From Cylindrobasidium torrendii FP15055 ss-10 (Eukaryota > Basidiomycota > Agaricomycetes > Agaricales > Physalacriaceae): a DNA stretch of 17,886 nucleotides. The stretch's first letter is position 1. Every line of letters begins with the position of its first letter. A program made the translations under genes and the position numbers. Below the pieces are notes generated by a model, which was not told the origin of the DNA, did no database searches, and saw only the letters and a list, made by a program, of their open reading frames with translations. The stretch spans positions 1-17,886 of the forward strand of contig KN880815.1 of NCBI GenBank assembly GCA_000934385.1, in the 5' to 3' direction. This document shows, in pieces, positions 1-10,323 of this stretch.

Positions 1-744
1 AACTTTGCGATTAGGGTTTCGATCGTTGCGGGTGTCGGGTGCGTGATCCGCTTAGATGTGGCGATGGCGGGCGTAAAGCAAAGAGAGCACCCAGAGACGG
101 ATGGGAAGGAGCCTGGATCCTGTCTAACATGTCAACTAACATGGTTGGCCCCGACGCTTCCTGCGCCAACGCCGCAACAGATTTTTTGAGCAGACGGCCG
201 CCATTCGCACTCACTAGCACCCGACCAGACGCAGCTTCATCTCCGTTTCACGGCGCCATGATTTCCAGGAAGATCCAAGCTTCCTGTCCCGCTAGCCAAT
301 CCCCAGCACAAACACTTACCTCCTGCCTCCTCATACATATATCATACAAGGATTGGAAGTCCATATCGAACGAAGACACATGCCATGATGCGGCAGCAGG
401 AATGCTCAATGCGCAGCATGGCTGATATCATACATGCTCGCACTGATCAAAGACATAAGAGCCACTTTTGGCAGCGTCGAAGACTGAGCAGGTCTCTGGT
501 GTGAATGAAGAAGGGATCAACAAGCCTCAGTCTCTTAGGGTTATCCTACACAACAAGTCAAGCTAGTAGCTTGTACTGACGTCGACAGTGGCCGGCGTTT
601 AGGTACATGAGCGCTTCAGAGCCTAGAGTCCGGTTGGTTCCTTGGACCAACTATTGCTTCATCCCACTACGTCCTTGCAGCAATCCCAAAATGTCCACAC
701 ATGGCATCGACGATCAACGAGTGTGCATTACTGTATGGGAAGTA
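1..744. other. No supported gene (left edge, downstream of lipase)
   Basis: Nothing here can be supported as a gene. A plus-strand open frame (39-425) and an overlapping minus-strand frame (11-220, opening only at a GTG) lie antiparallel to each other and neither resembles a family I know. A good donor on the minus strand (GTAAGT near 318) could in principle join to the minus frame, but the intron would be about 158 bp, far above the 41-63 bp seen in every other gene here. The right-hand part, roughly 550-744, probably holds the lipase 3' UTR and terminator. Confidence 0.5.
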
Positions 745-2615
745 TCAAAGACCCTCATCGTACAATTTCCTTGTTAGAGCCACATAGAACCTCTCCAAGT
801 CTTCCTTTGACTCGAGATCGCGAGGTTTACTAGGAGGTTGCACAGGCTGCTCTTTACCGTCCTTGCCTTTGCTCAACGGGGCAGGGACTTGGTCAATGAC
901 CCAATCGAATGCAGCGGATAGTTTATCAACTGCACCAACATCTTCCACCTTGATGTCCTTATCCATTTTTACTTGCACCCCCACCTTTTCCTCCTTCTTC
1001 TCAAGTGCCTTTTTCGTCGCCTGGTCATTCTTGTCTCGTCGGAAGGCGGACGCAAGCCAGCCCCAGTCACCCTTCCCAGAGAAATCCGTCGCGAACTCGA
1101 GCCCGCGCGCGCCACGAATCTCCCAATCTGCACAGATACAATCAGTATAACAGAGTCCTCGGCTTGGTTGATGTAAACTCGTACGGTCTGCGCCTTCTAT
1201 GACACCCAGAAATTCGCCCCACTTTGCGCTCTGGATAGTGACCATGCCATCACTGCCCCATTGGTGGTCGTCTTGCCAGATACGAGTACCCGTCTCGCCG
1301 TCTCGCTCCCATGCTTCACGTAGTCTTTCGCGCTCCTTCTTTTCGACACCGTCGAGCACCATCTTGGGCAACCACAACGGATGTAGGACGTTGATGTTAC
1401 CAGCGCGGCCAGCGATGCTGAAGTATTTGACATTCGGGTCGTCCGGAGTGTTTGGGTTGAAGACTTCGTTCAAATACGTCGATGTCAGATTGGCGTACGC
1501 CGGCGAGTCGAGAAGCGAAATAAGGAATGTCATAAACGAGGAGGGCAGGTTTGCAAATGAATCTGACAGTGAGGAGAACGACGTGTCGGATTTCGGGGGG
1601 TCTGAGTCGCGGTGAGGGATAGTGGCCTTCGTTTCGGTTTTGGCAAGACGCTCTCCTTCGCGCTTGATGAGTCGACCAATGCCAATGTTCTCTGAGCACC
1701 AGTCCATGAAGGGACTTCCCCGGTGGGGCGTACTGATAGTGGTGAGAGACAGAGGCGCATATTCTGAAGGCTTGACATGCGTGATGAGCTGACGACAATC
1801 AAGGCCACCCATGGAGTGGGCCATGAGATTAATTCCGCGTCCAGCAGCCTTCTCGGAGAGTTGGCGGTCCAGGCTTTCCGCGCGCGACGTGACACTTCCA
1901 GTGCTTGGAGAGTGTAAGTCGCACTGATGGGCTGTAGTGGTTTAATGTCTGACCTTGGTACTCCGGTGACAATGACTTGAGCCTTGACGGTTTTGCGTAG
2001 TATCCTCAAGACATTTGACCAGTACTGCATACGCAAAGTGGGGAACGCGGAAGGACCAAGTTCATCGAAGCCGTACAGTCCTGAAGATGTTATGGATGGG
2101 TGATTTCGATATTACAGTAGTGCACACCATGACACATCACAATTGGATAGCGGGGAACGCGCAAGGGGTCGAAGAGTGCCGGATGGTTCATCAACAAATG
2201 AATAGGATCGCGACGTCGGTTGGCTGAACGGTTGCGCTTGGGGTCCATATCCTGCTTTGGAGACGGGGGCTGGGGGTACCCAGAACTAGAGGAAGACACC
2301 TCGGTCAACGAGGAAAGACCCAGGCGAAGCCATGACCAGGACAAAGCACCGTCTATCATGACGTTATGAATGCGGTGGCCATGCTGAAGGATGAGAGGAC
2401 GCACTACTAAGCGCCTGTGACCAGACCGTGCCATTCACAGAGTTCGGTGTTGGCCACTGCAAAGTCTGGCGCACAGACACCTTCGCGGACTTGTCGTTCA
2501 GCGGTTCCGGCGCAGGAAGACTTGAAGCGTTGACCAGAGTGTAGGAGGAAACAACATTGAAAATGCGTCGAAAGAGAGTGGCTACCCGCACAGGGAAATA
2601 TACACTGCTCATCAT
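745..2615 (-). CDS. Triacylglycerol lipase, alpha/beta hydrolase fold
   Basis: Predicted lipase that hydrolyses ester bonds of acylglycerols. Proposed CDS is complement(join(745..1127,1185..1903,1954..2080,2128..2383,2427..2615)), 557 residues, with four introns of 57, 50, 47 and 43 bp, all GT-AG. Visible landmarks are the strand and oxyanion region PIVMCHGLYGFD (about 143-154), the nucleophile elbow AHSMGG with Ser221, Asp409 in GSDGMV, and His431 in DHWEIRG. Their order and context match the Ser/Asp/His triad of the bacterial LipA-type lipase family and its fungal relatives. The start is an ATG-ATG pair at the head of the first exon. The first ~30 residues are hydrophobic with a few arginines and could be a targeting or membrane-anchoring segment; this is inference. 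The lysine- and glutamate-rich stretch near 465-490 looks like a surface loop. The gene diverges from the coiled-coil gene across a 194 bp promoter. Family assignment is firm; natural substrate and location are not known. Confidence 0.93.
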
Positions 2616-2809
2616 GATGGTCCAGTGCAGATTTCAGAGGAAATCATGCGTTCCAGCTTCCGAGTTCGATGAATTGAATCAGGCGTCGATCGCTCGGAGT
2701 CTTTGGGGATTACTCGCACGTGCGGTGTGATGCGCTCCCCGTCACGCCCGCTGGGCGCTCGGCAGCGCCGCTTCTTGCCTTCTGCCACCATCTTGTTTAC
2801 TTTTCCGCA
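2616..2809. promoter_or_regulatory. Divergent promoter between lipase and coiled-coil gene
   Basis: This 194 bp gap separates two start codons that point away from each other, so it must contain both promoters and both 5' leaders. It holds a perfect 8-bp palindrome, GCACGTGC, at 2716-2723 whose core CACGTG is the E-box bound by bHLH factors. No clear TATA box is visible. Coordinate control of the two genes is possible but not shown. Confidence 0.55.
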
Positions 2810-5800
2810 ATGGATCCGGACGATTACTATACCACCAAGACCAGAAATCTCTTCCAAGCTCACGGACATCCCTCGCCGCCACAAGCAGCAACTCACGGTC
2901 ACGGTCCTGTTTTTGCACGATCGCGGGGCACGGCGCGTCCCGCCCATGGTCGTAGCTCAATGCCTCCGCCATTCTCACATTCTCCGCCTTCGAATGATAC
3001 TTTGGATGAAGGTGAGCTTATCTGACTCAAATCGCCTTGGTCGTTGTTGAACGGCTCTCAGACCGCGAAACTACCCCAATTCTGCCAGCCAATCGATTTC
3101 AGATATTCCCACAATCATCTCATGGCTCTCGCGATGCAGCTTCGCGAGCTCCCTCGCGGCTCGGCAACGAGGTCTCTCGACAAGCCCGCTTGCGCAACGA
3201 GTCCGTCCAACCTGATCTGGATTCCAATAATGAATTGTTATCACTTGGCCGGCAGCTTCAAGAGGCCAACCGCGTCAAAGCCCAGCTAGAAGAAGAAGTG
3301 CGCGTCGTGCTGAAATGAGGTCTGTTCATGCTGACGACGACTACTCAGAGGCATACCAGTGCCGCCCTGCGCGAATCACTTGCAACTTCTCAGAATAGCG
3401 AAAATGCGTTGCGAATTCGTGTGACGACGCTCGAATCCGATGTTCGACAGCAGACGTCCCAGAACGAGAAGTTCAAGCAGAAGGTTTCCGATTTGAAGGA
3501 ACGCGCCTTGTACGATGCGCAACAGCACCAAGACATGGACAACCGTCTGAGCGAAAGTAATGCCGCCGCTGAGAAACTACGCCAGGAGTTGCAAGTTGCT
3601 AGAACGAAGATCTCAGAGGCAGAACAGCGCCTGGAGAAGGTCAAGGATCACTGTCGTCGTGGATTAGATACCTTGGGCCAGAAGTGCGTACTTGCTTGTT
3701 CTGCAGGGCATATACTTACACTTATATAGATACTCTGAGATGAGCACTTCCTTTGACCGCATGAAGGAGCTGTCAAACCTAGCCGAAGACCGCGTACAGC
3801 AAGCCAAAGATGACGTTGAGTCATTGAGGGTTGCCTCCCGCCAACACCTAAAGCGTACGTACCAGCATCGGGCCCTACTCCCCGTCTCTGACCGTGCTTA
3901 CAGGAATTGATTCGTGTATGGATGAACAAGGACACTACCTTCACCGCTCTGCCGAAACTCGAGACTTGGTACTGGAGCTACAAACAGAGCGGAACAACAG
4001 TTGGTATTGTGTTGCTCTTGCAGATCGCCACTGACCCTCCTATCAGCTCAGCAAGTAGTGGATATTCTTCGTGCTAAACTCGAGTCGCTGGGATCCGAGC
4101 TCATTGAAGCACGGAAAAGGGTCGTGGACCTGGAACTCTCACAGAGGGAGGATGCAGTGAGGTGGGACAAGCGGACTGAGAAACTACAAGCCACGGGTAA
4201 ACGTACATTTTTAATGTGGTGCTCTTGCTGACTCCAGTTGTAGAAGAGGGTCTCGCCGCGATCACAGAGAAACTCGTTAAACGAGAGGCGGAATACTACG
4301 AGATGGTCGCGGAAACCGTAACAGTGTCGGCACACGCAAGAGAATCTGATGAGCGGTACTCAATTGCTTTTGTCAACCGTGAGATATTTAACCTTGTACA
4401 GTGCAAATACCCTCCAAGCAGAGGTGGGCACAAAGACTCGGGAACTAGCCAGTACGCAGAAACGGTACGTCCTGTCGAGTGCTGCATCTCGGGTAGCCTA
4501 AACACCAGCCTCTTTTAGACTTTCGGACCTGGAGGCGGCGATGGATAAGGCCGTCGAGGATAAGACCCAACAGTTGGTGCAATGATTTACCCTTATACGT
4601 GGCTTGATAGTTTTGCAGGTTGAATTCGAAAGTAACTACGCTAGAGGCCAAAGCGCACAAGGCGGAGGTCCAGCTCAGTTCGGCCACCGAGAGGATCAAC
4701 AGTCTCAATGAGCGCAACCGTACTCTTCTAGCATCGTGAGTCACCCTATGGCACATATTTTCGTCGGGTCTGACACTACAGCAGAGCTGAGGAGGCGCGC
4801 TCTGAAGTCGGACGTCTGGAAAAGGAATTGGAAGACCTGAAGTACACACATACGACAGACGCCGCTAAATATGCCCAGACTGACGCTGCCTTTGTCGCGC
4901 TCAAGAAGGAGTACGCAGAAATTCGTGCGGCGTAGGTTGATGCTGTGGCCCCATTGAACTGGACTAACCATTCTACAGGACTCAAGGCCATCTAGATACT
5001 ATCAATGTCCGTCTTTTCATTCTCTATACCAGATCTCTGGCAAACGCTGTATCCTAGGTTCTCAAAGACCGTTTCGACTCTCAAGGCATGACCCTGCGGT
5101 TAGAAAAGGAGCAGTTGGCTGAAACTCATGAACTCCTTCATGCCCGCGACAAAGAAAACGCCGTACGAGTGTTGCACTGTTGATTTAGCTTTTGTCTTGA
5201 GCGATTGAACAGATCCGTCAACAAAAAACAGACCAACAATGTCTTGATCTACGTTCTCAACTCGAGCGCGCAGAGGAGCTTCTCAAGGTCAAAGAATCAG
5301 CTATTGTGAGTTTCGCTCGGGTTATTCGAGTAATGTAATACTGAGTGTTCATTTTCCAGGCCGAGCTTGAGGCTGCATCCGTGGTCGAGGGAACTTCGCG
5401 GGCGGCACAGCTCACGCAGATGGTCGCAAATGAGGCGGCGTTGAAAGCAGAACTGTCCACGCTTCGTTTTGAACTACAATCCCAAACCGCCGGCATGGAC
5501 ACCATGACGAAACAGTTGACTGCCATGCACGATGCAACAGCAAACACATTCCGAGAGCAAAATTCGGCGCTACAGCGTCAGCTAGAGGAAATCCAGGCTG
5601 AAGCGAAGGCACTTCAGAAAGAAGTTGTGACTCTCAAGCTCGAACTAGTGAGGAAGGAGGAGTCCCTCAAGAGACGTGTCGACGAGGAGGCCGCACTGGC
5701 GAAGGACGCGAAGACCAAGTTCCTCGAAGCAAAAGCTGCGGCGGACGAACTCCGAAAACGCTTTGACAGTACACTGAAGGACTCTGACGCCCTGCGCGAA

Positions 5801-6738
5801 CAGCTGAAGATTATCAAATCTGACGCGGAGCGCGACCGTAAGGATCGCGATGCCGCAGAATCTGCAGCGAAGCTCGCGCACGCTCGGCTTGACGAATTGA
5901 AAAATCAGGACGAGTCGCTAGACGCACGCTACCAGGAAAACACGATGGTTCGTTTCGAACGATTCTATGTATCATCGCCTGCTCATTTTTGTCCCCCAGA
6001 CGCCTGCTGAGAAAGCATTTGTACAAACATTGTTGACGAACACACAGGCTATGTACGAGCAGGAGCTTGTGAACAAGGAGAACGATCTGAAATCGGTAAG
6101 AGTCTCGCAGTCTTGCCGGACATACTTATCTGGCGTGTAGAAAGCGAAGCAAGTACTGGACCTCAAAGACGAACTTTCTCGTTTGGAGACTGCATGCGCT
6201 AAGAGCCTGAAGCAACAACATGGCGAGACGGGTTTCCTCAATATGTTGGACCCAAAGTCGGACGACCGAAAGTCGCCTCCCAAGGTGGGCAGTGACGAGC
6301 TTGGACGGAGCAATTGCTAAGCGTCCCTTAGGTTGTAAACTCGAAGCCCGAAAGTAGGAACCGCAAGCAGGAGACTCATCTTCCTCGACAACAACTACAG
6401 CTGGCAGACTCGATATCTGACGACTCTGACGACCATAATGAAGACGCGGATGACCCCATCGAGGTGATGCGCACACAGTCTCTGGGAAAGAGAGAACGCC
6501 CTGCATCACCAGACGAATACGATGAACCTCCCCGAGCTGTTCGCAAACCTGTGAGCGACTTTGTGGTCATGCGAGCACGGTTTGACTGTCAATCACAGCG
6601 GCCTAGTGGAGCGAGGAAGGTCGCGGATACGACGACGAAGGTGTGTGAAGCGTGGCCACTCGCGCTGACTGTCTTGATCTCAGCTTGTAGACACCCACTG
6701 TGACGACCACCACGAGAACGAAAGCAAAGCGACGCTAG
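2810..6738 (+). CDS. Long coiled-coil protein, function unknown
   Basis: Proposed CDS is join(2810..3011,3062..3297,3349..3683,3730..3854,3904..3999,4047..4196,4238..4355,4402..4464,4519..4572,4619..4735,4782..4931,4979..5006,5058..5162,5213..5305,5360..5947,6000..6095,6141..6284,6332..6550,6599..6640,6691..6738): 3009 nt, 1002 residues, 19 introns of 41-54 bp. Residues 1 to ~125 are low-complexity and proline-rich. Residues ~127 to ~820 contain no proline and are heavy in Glu, Lys, Gln, Ala and Leu with heptad-like spacing, as in a long parallel coiled coil. The tail (~820-1002) has an acidic patch (DSISDDSDD), a KRERPASP motif and a basic end (TRTKAKRR), suggesting a nuclear or nucleic-acid-binding end. 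No catalytic motif is visible. The overall plan (short disordered head, long rod, basic tail) resembles structural rods such as synaptonemal-complex transverse filaments or spindle-pole proteins, but I cannot assign it. Least certain joins: the donor at 3298 (must precede an in-frame TGA), the acceptor at 4781 or 4784, and the 6551-6598 intron, which is a multiple of three and could be retained. Confidence 0.85.
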
Positions 6739-7157
6739 TGACAAACGATTTGCTATCTCTTGGCTTGCTTTTTCTTGGACTCTTGAATTTTGCCTTTTCT
6801 TGCTGCTTTTGACTAGGACCTGTGAAACTACGACTGACATTACTCTCTTGCACTTATCTTGGACGCTGGCCGCACGACTTCGTTGTTCCAGTAGTTGACT
6901 GACTGGCGCTGGTTTTTTGTGGACGCCGCTACTTACAAACGTTTTTGGATCTCGAATGAAGGTGTACTTGTTTGTCTGGAAGCTGGTCGTGAAGAAAGCG
7001 CTTCCCATTTATAAGTTTACAGTACACATAGAGCAACCAAACGAGCGTGAGATATCTAGACTGAAAAGAGAAGAAAATGAATGTCCGTATGCATAGGAAA
7101 TAATTAAAGTGCCCGTCCGTGAATATAAGATGTGTCCAGCAAGCGAGAGACAAGGAA
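6739..7157. other. Convergent 3' intergenic region
   Basis: Both flanking genes end here (coiled-coil gene from the left, LEA_2-like gene from the right), so the 419 bp should carry two 3' UTRs and two polyadenylation regions. The left part is T-rich on the plus strand and an AT-rich stretch lies at about 7005-7115. I see no coding potential or structured RNA. Confidence 0.6.
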
Positions 7158-8482
7158 TCATGCGGCGTTGATGGCGAGCTCGATGGGGCAGTTGGCGGAG
7201 GCGACGGTGGTCGAAGTCCTGCGCGAACCGATGAGGCCGTTGATACGCATTTCGAGCTCCAGGCGGAACTTGAGCCCTGTGATGGAGTCAACTTAGCGAA
7301 TGGGCATAAAGGATGCATGGGTACATACCATCGCGCGTTCCGGTCGTAGTGGAAGCTTTGTTTTTGCAAGCATCGTACCAGTTCTTCCCTAGAGGAAATA
7401 TGGCGCATTAGGGATGTCAATCAAGGCAATGAATGGAAGAGGGCCGTACATGTCGTATCCGAGTCGTTTGTGGCGACATAGGAAAAGTTGAGCGGGAGTT
7501 GGATCTGGGTGTACTCTTTGGCTGGGACGGTGTATGAGCCGAGATCACCATCGCCGACCTGTCGGTCCGTGTTGAGGTCGTAGACGGTGGCGTAGACATG
7601 GCTAAACTTGAGGGGGAGGAAGTTGCCACCAGTATAGACCTGCAGGTTGGCGAAGGCAGGGAAAGAGAAATTTGCGGGTGCACGGCTGAATTGGGCCGGG
7701 ATGGCGTCTTTCCAGTCGCCTGTTGCGTTGGCGAGAGGTGTGTTGTCGTTGATGTTCCAAGCGGGGACGCGGGGGATTGTGAATGCGAGGATGATACCAA
7801 CCCTACGGTCTGTAAGCATCGAAAGGGAGAGATTAGGCGGGAGCAAACGCACGCGCAACATAGGGCGAAGAGCAGCCAAACTGTGAATCGGAATTTGAAG
7901 TAGTGCCCACACATCCCGCGCTCATTGCGCCTCCATTGTTGCCAGTGCGCTCTCCTACCCTCCGCCTTCTTTTCCCTCCGTCCACCTTTTGTCATATCCC
8001 GTAGTTCGTCTTTTTGCCATTCTGCACCGAGCGCGGGCACTGTCACAAGCTCGACGTTCCCTGACGTTGGGCTCTGGCGATCGCTGAACTTGTCGTATCT
8101 TGGCGACGGCGCAATAGGCTGGTATCTGCGCAGGAGAAATTTAGATGGAAAGTCCAGGCTTTAAGGCAAAGCGGACGCACTCGTGATTTTGCTGACCGCC
8201 GAAATTGCTGTACCGTGGGCCAGCGTTGTTGAAATCGGCATAGATGTCCCATCCCCCCTCAGGCGCCTCTTCATCGCCGCCCTTCAGCGGCTCCTCCCGT
8301 CCAGTGTGGAAAAACGAGTTGCGGTTGTATCCAGCACGGCTGTTGGCCCCACCCTGTTGTCCGCCACCACCATAAAACGAAGCATCGTCGTCCCCTCGAG
8401 CTCGCGCCTCATGATTGAGGTGGTCCATAGAGCCCTTTTGGCCATAGAAAGACGAGACAGTTGATTTTCTGTCGTAGTCCAT
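7158..8482 (-). CDS. LEA_2-like single-pass membrane protein
   Basis: Proposed CDS is complement(join(7158..7276,7329..7388,7450..7802,7853..8125,8181..8482)): 368 residues, four introns of 55, 50, 61 and 52 bp. Residues 1-125 are disordered (Gly/Asn/Gln/Tyr-rich). A conserved-looking juxtamembrane block follows (VPALGAEW at 130-137, then a Lys/Arg-rich stretch to 170). One hydrophobic helix spans about 180-201. Residues ~202-368 form the C-terminal domain with a PRVP entry motif, DLNTDRQVGDGD, LPLNFSYVATNDSD and a paired Trp/Cys segment. This layout matches a fungal membrane protein family carrying a late-embryogenesis-abundant type 2 (WHy-like) beta-sandwich. Four NxS/T sequons (217, 236, 297, 304) all lie after the helix, which fits a type II topology with the C-terminal domain outside the cytosol. 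The acceptor for exon 3 is the second AG (frame demands it). The role is unknown; a stress, lipid or cell-surface function is only inference. Confidence 0.92.
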
Positions 8483-8841
8483 TGTTGCCGATAAAATCGA
8501 GGTGGTGAAGGAAGGTGCGAGAAAAGGAATGTGTGCACCCGCAGTGACGACATGCGGTCACGAAACTCGGTCGCCCTGGGACCGTCCTAGGGCTAGGACC
8601 GTCTGCAGACAAGCGTTCGACTCGCACTGCCGCCCAAAAGTAGTTCATAAATCATAAGGGTAAGGGTACAAAACAATCATAGGTAACAGGCAATAGGACC
8701 AGTCGTCATAAGTACGCTACCATCATACATATGACAGTACAATAAAGAATAGATACAGTAATGTACTCGATAGCGAGCTCAGATGCAAAACGGGAAGCGC
8801 ACGACGGGAGAAGTAAAATAAAAGTACATAAGTCAAGGGTA
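8483..8841 (-). promoter_or_regulatory. Promoter of LEA_2-like gene and 3' region of SAP gene
   Basis: The 359 bp lie between two minus-strand genes: about 8483-8640 serves as upstream region of the LEA_2-like gene, and the A/T-rich part (8640-8841) as the 3' end of the SAP gene. The promoter part contains two adjacent palindromes (8580-8610), listed separately. No TATA box is obvious and no coding frame is supportable. Confidence 0.5.
8580..8610. repeat. Two abutting inverted repeats upstream of LEA_2-like gene
   Basis: Arms GACCGTCCTAG (8580-8590) and CTAGGACCGTC (8593-8603) form an inverted repeat with a 2-bp GG spacer and one mismatched pair. Inside it, TCCTAG-GG-CTAGGA is perfect. A perfect 10-bp palindrome, GTCTGCAGAC (8601-8610), overlaps its right end. 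The block lies 98 bp from the start codon of the minus-strand LEA_2-like gene, a usual distance for a dimeric transcription-factor site. Binding is inferred only from symmetry and position. Confidence 0.45.
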
Positions 8842-10081
8842 TCAATCCACTTCCTCGCTGGCGATGTGGTCGTCTTCGTGGTCGCTCGCAGACGATTGGA
8901 GCAGCCTCTGTTCCGGGGCGTGAGTCTTGGGTTCAGGTTCTGGGATGACACGCGTTGGCGCCTTCTGGACAGCCTCGGCCAACGCAAAGGCTACATTCAG
9001 AAGCGCGCCGGTCATCCGCCACTTCTCTCCCAGCAGGTCCACATCGTCGTACATATGGTACGGCCACAGGTAGTAAGCCGCCGCACGAACAATATTGGCT
9101 GTTAGCGGGTCAAAGTCAACGGTGTTGAGCAGTGTGTTGCTGGCGGCCGAGAATGAGATGAGGGTCCCCGCAATAATGGGGATAACCAAAGAGGGGAGTA
9201 TCCAGTGTGTGAGAGGGCGCACAACTTCGGGTCCCAATGGCTGGCAGAGAATGAGACTACAGATGAACGGATGTGAAGAGTCACTTACCTCGATGAGCCG
9301 ACCTTCAGACCGTAGGATGGACAGTAGACTGGCGAACTCAACAGCAGCGGTAAGACACCATAGGTTCCAAGAGCTTGATAGTTTCTGTCGAGCGTTGGTT
9401 AAAGGTTCGATGAAGCCATTAACAGACTCACCTGTCTGACCCACTTCATGTTGGCCGGAGCAGGATCTGTGGGGTCTGCGTAGATAATCTTCTGTACAAG
9501 TTCCTTGGGCTTGGTGATGACCATAGTTGAGATGCTGGGAGCAGCACTAGCAGGAAGTGGTGGGAGGCCGGTGGATATCAATTGGTGAGACTCGCTGGCC
9601 TCTTGGTATGCTGGGTAGGGTGTGGGAGGCTCTGGTTGCCTGAGCATAGCGGATATGGCATGCATCTCGCCATCCTGAGTAGGTGTCTCAACGACCGTCT
9701 CCAACGAGAGCGCAGGCGCCTTGACACGACGCGGGGGCGTTGAATCGCGTTCAGGCGCAAGACGGCTTCTATTGCATTGTCATTTTAGGCGTGCTGGAGA
9801 ATGCAACAGCGTACTCACGAGGGTAAGCTGGGAGGTTGGAACGCCTGTTCACTGACGGTCTCAGAAGAAGCTCTGTCCCGCCGTTGTCTACTGGTCAGGT
9901 AGAGACCAGAGAATTGGGGGTTCTTCTCCAGCTTCTTCTGGTTGGCGTCCAAGTGAGCCTTGATGCGCTCCTTGATGTCACTTGCAGTGCCCTCCTGAGA
10001 TAGCTTGAGAGCAGACGCGATGGCCGCCAGGTCAGCCTTCTTGCGATTATGAAGTGTTCCAGAAAACGCGATGGGAGGCAT
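8842..10081 (-). CDS. SAP-motif protein with C-terminal membrane segments
   Basis: Proposed CDS is complement(join(8842..9240,9289..9384,9432..9768,9819..10081)): 364 residues, introns of 50, 47 and 48 bp. Residues ~10-45 (KKADLAAIASALKLSQEGTA followed by DIKERIKAHL) fit a SAP helix-extended loop-helix DNA-binding motif. Residues ~60-190 are a disordered Pro/Ser/Thr linker. Hydrophobic segments follow at about 206-226 (LWCLTAAVEFASLL), 244-263 (WILPSLVIPIIAGTLISF) and possibly a third near ANIVRAAAYYLWPY. The tail is acidic. SAP/HeH plus membrane segments recalls inner-nuclear-membrane proteins of the Src1/Heh1 kind, so tethering chromatin to the nuclear envelope is a reasonable guess, but the spacing and tail differ and I would not call it an orthologue. 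The intron at 9241-9288 uses the second possible acceptor; using the first would shift the frame. It shares a 242 bp divergent promoter with the small cysteine-rich gene. Confidence 0.88.
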
Positions 10082-10323
10082 GGTTGAAATGGGCTATACG
10101 CCTAGTTGGGCTTCGCGGTTATCAGTGTTCAACGCGGTGGTCGCGATCAACAAACATGAACTTGCGAACGCGTGCGGTTCTACCCAGAGACTCGGACTCG
10201 GGCCGATCAGCGGTTGCCAGAACTAATCCAGCGTCCAGGTTCTGATATCTTGTCTTCTACCGTCGTCGTCCTCTGGCAGGCTTTCCGTTCATTTTCAATC
10301 CTTTTTCCTCTTCAAACGTACCA
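10082..10323. promoter_or_regulatory. Divergent promoter between SAP gene and cysteine-rich gene
   Basis: This gap holds the upstream regions of two genes pointing away from each other. An ACGCGT hexamer (10168-10173), the core of the MCB cell-cycle box in yeasts, is present, but a single hexamer is weak evidence. The last ~70 bp before the plus-strand start are pyrimidine-rich, as is common near fungal transcription starts. Confidence 0.45.

Noticed and set aside
11..20. TTAGGGTTT-like telomeric motif at the window start, echoed near 535 and 8657
   Set aside because: Single or double copies only, with no tandem array; expected by chance and inconsistent with flanking genes.
11..220. Minus-strand frame that looks moderately protein-like (LLKKSVAALAQEASGP)
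   Set aside because: It opens only at GTG after an in-frame TGA, and joining it to an upstream ATG needs an intron of about 158 bp, unlike any other here.
39..425. Plus-strand frame of 128 codons near the left edge
   Set aside because: No family resemblance, biased low-complexity composition, and it overlaps a similarly unconvincing minus-strand frame; no splice context supports it.
2612..2947. Minus-strand frame of 111 codons over the divergent promoter and exon 1 of the coiled-coil gene
   Set aside because: It is antisense to a well-supported exon and has no recognisable motif.
7417..8046. Minus-strand frame of 209 codons over the LEA_2-like gene
   Set aside because: Its first part is the real exon 2, but it then reads through the 7803-7852 intron in the wrong frame into Ser/Thr/Pro-rich nonsense.
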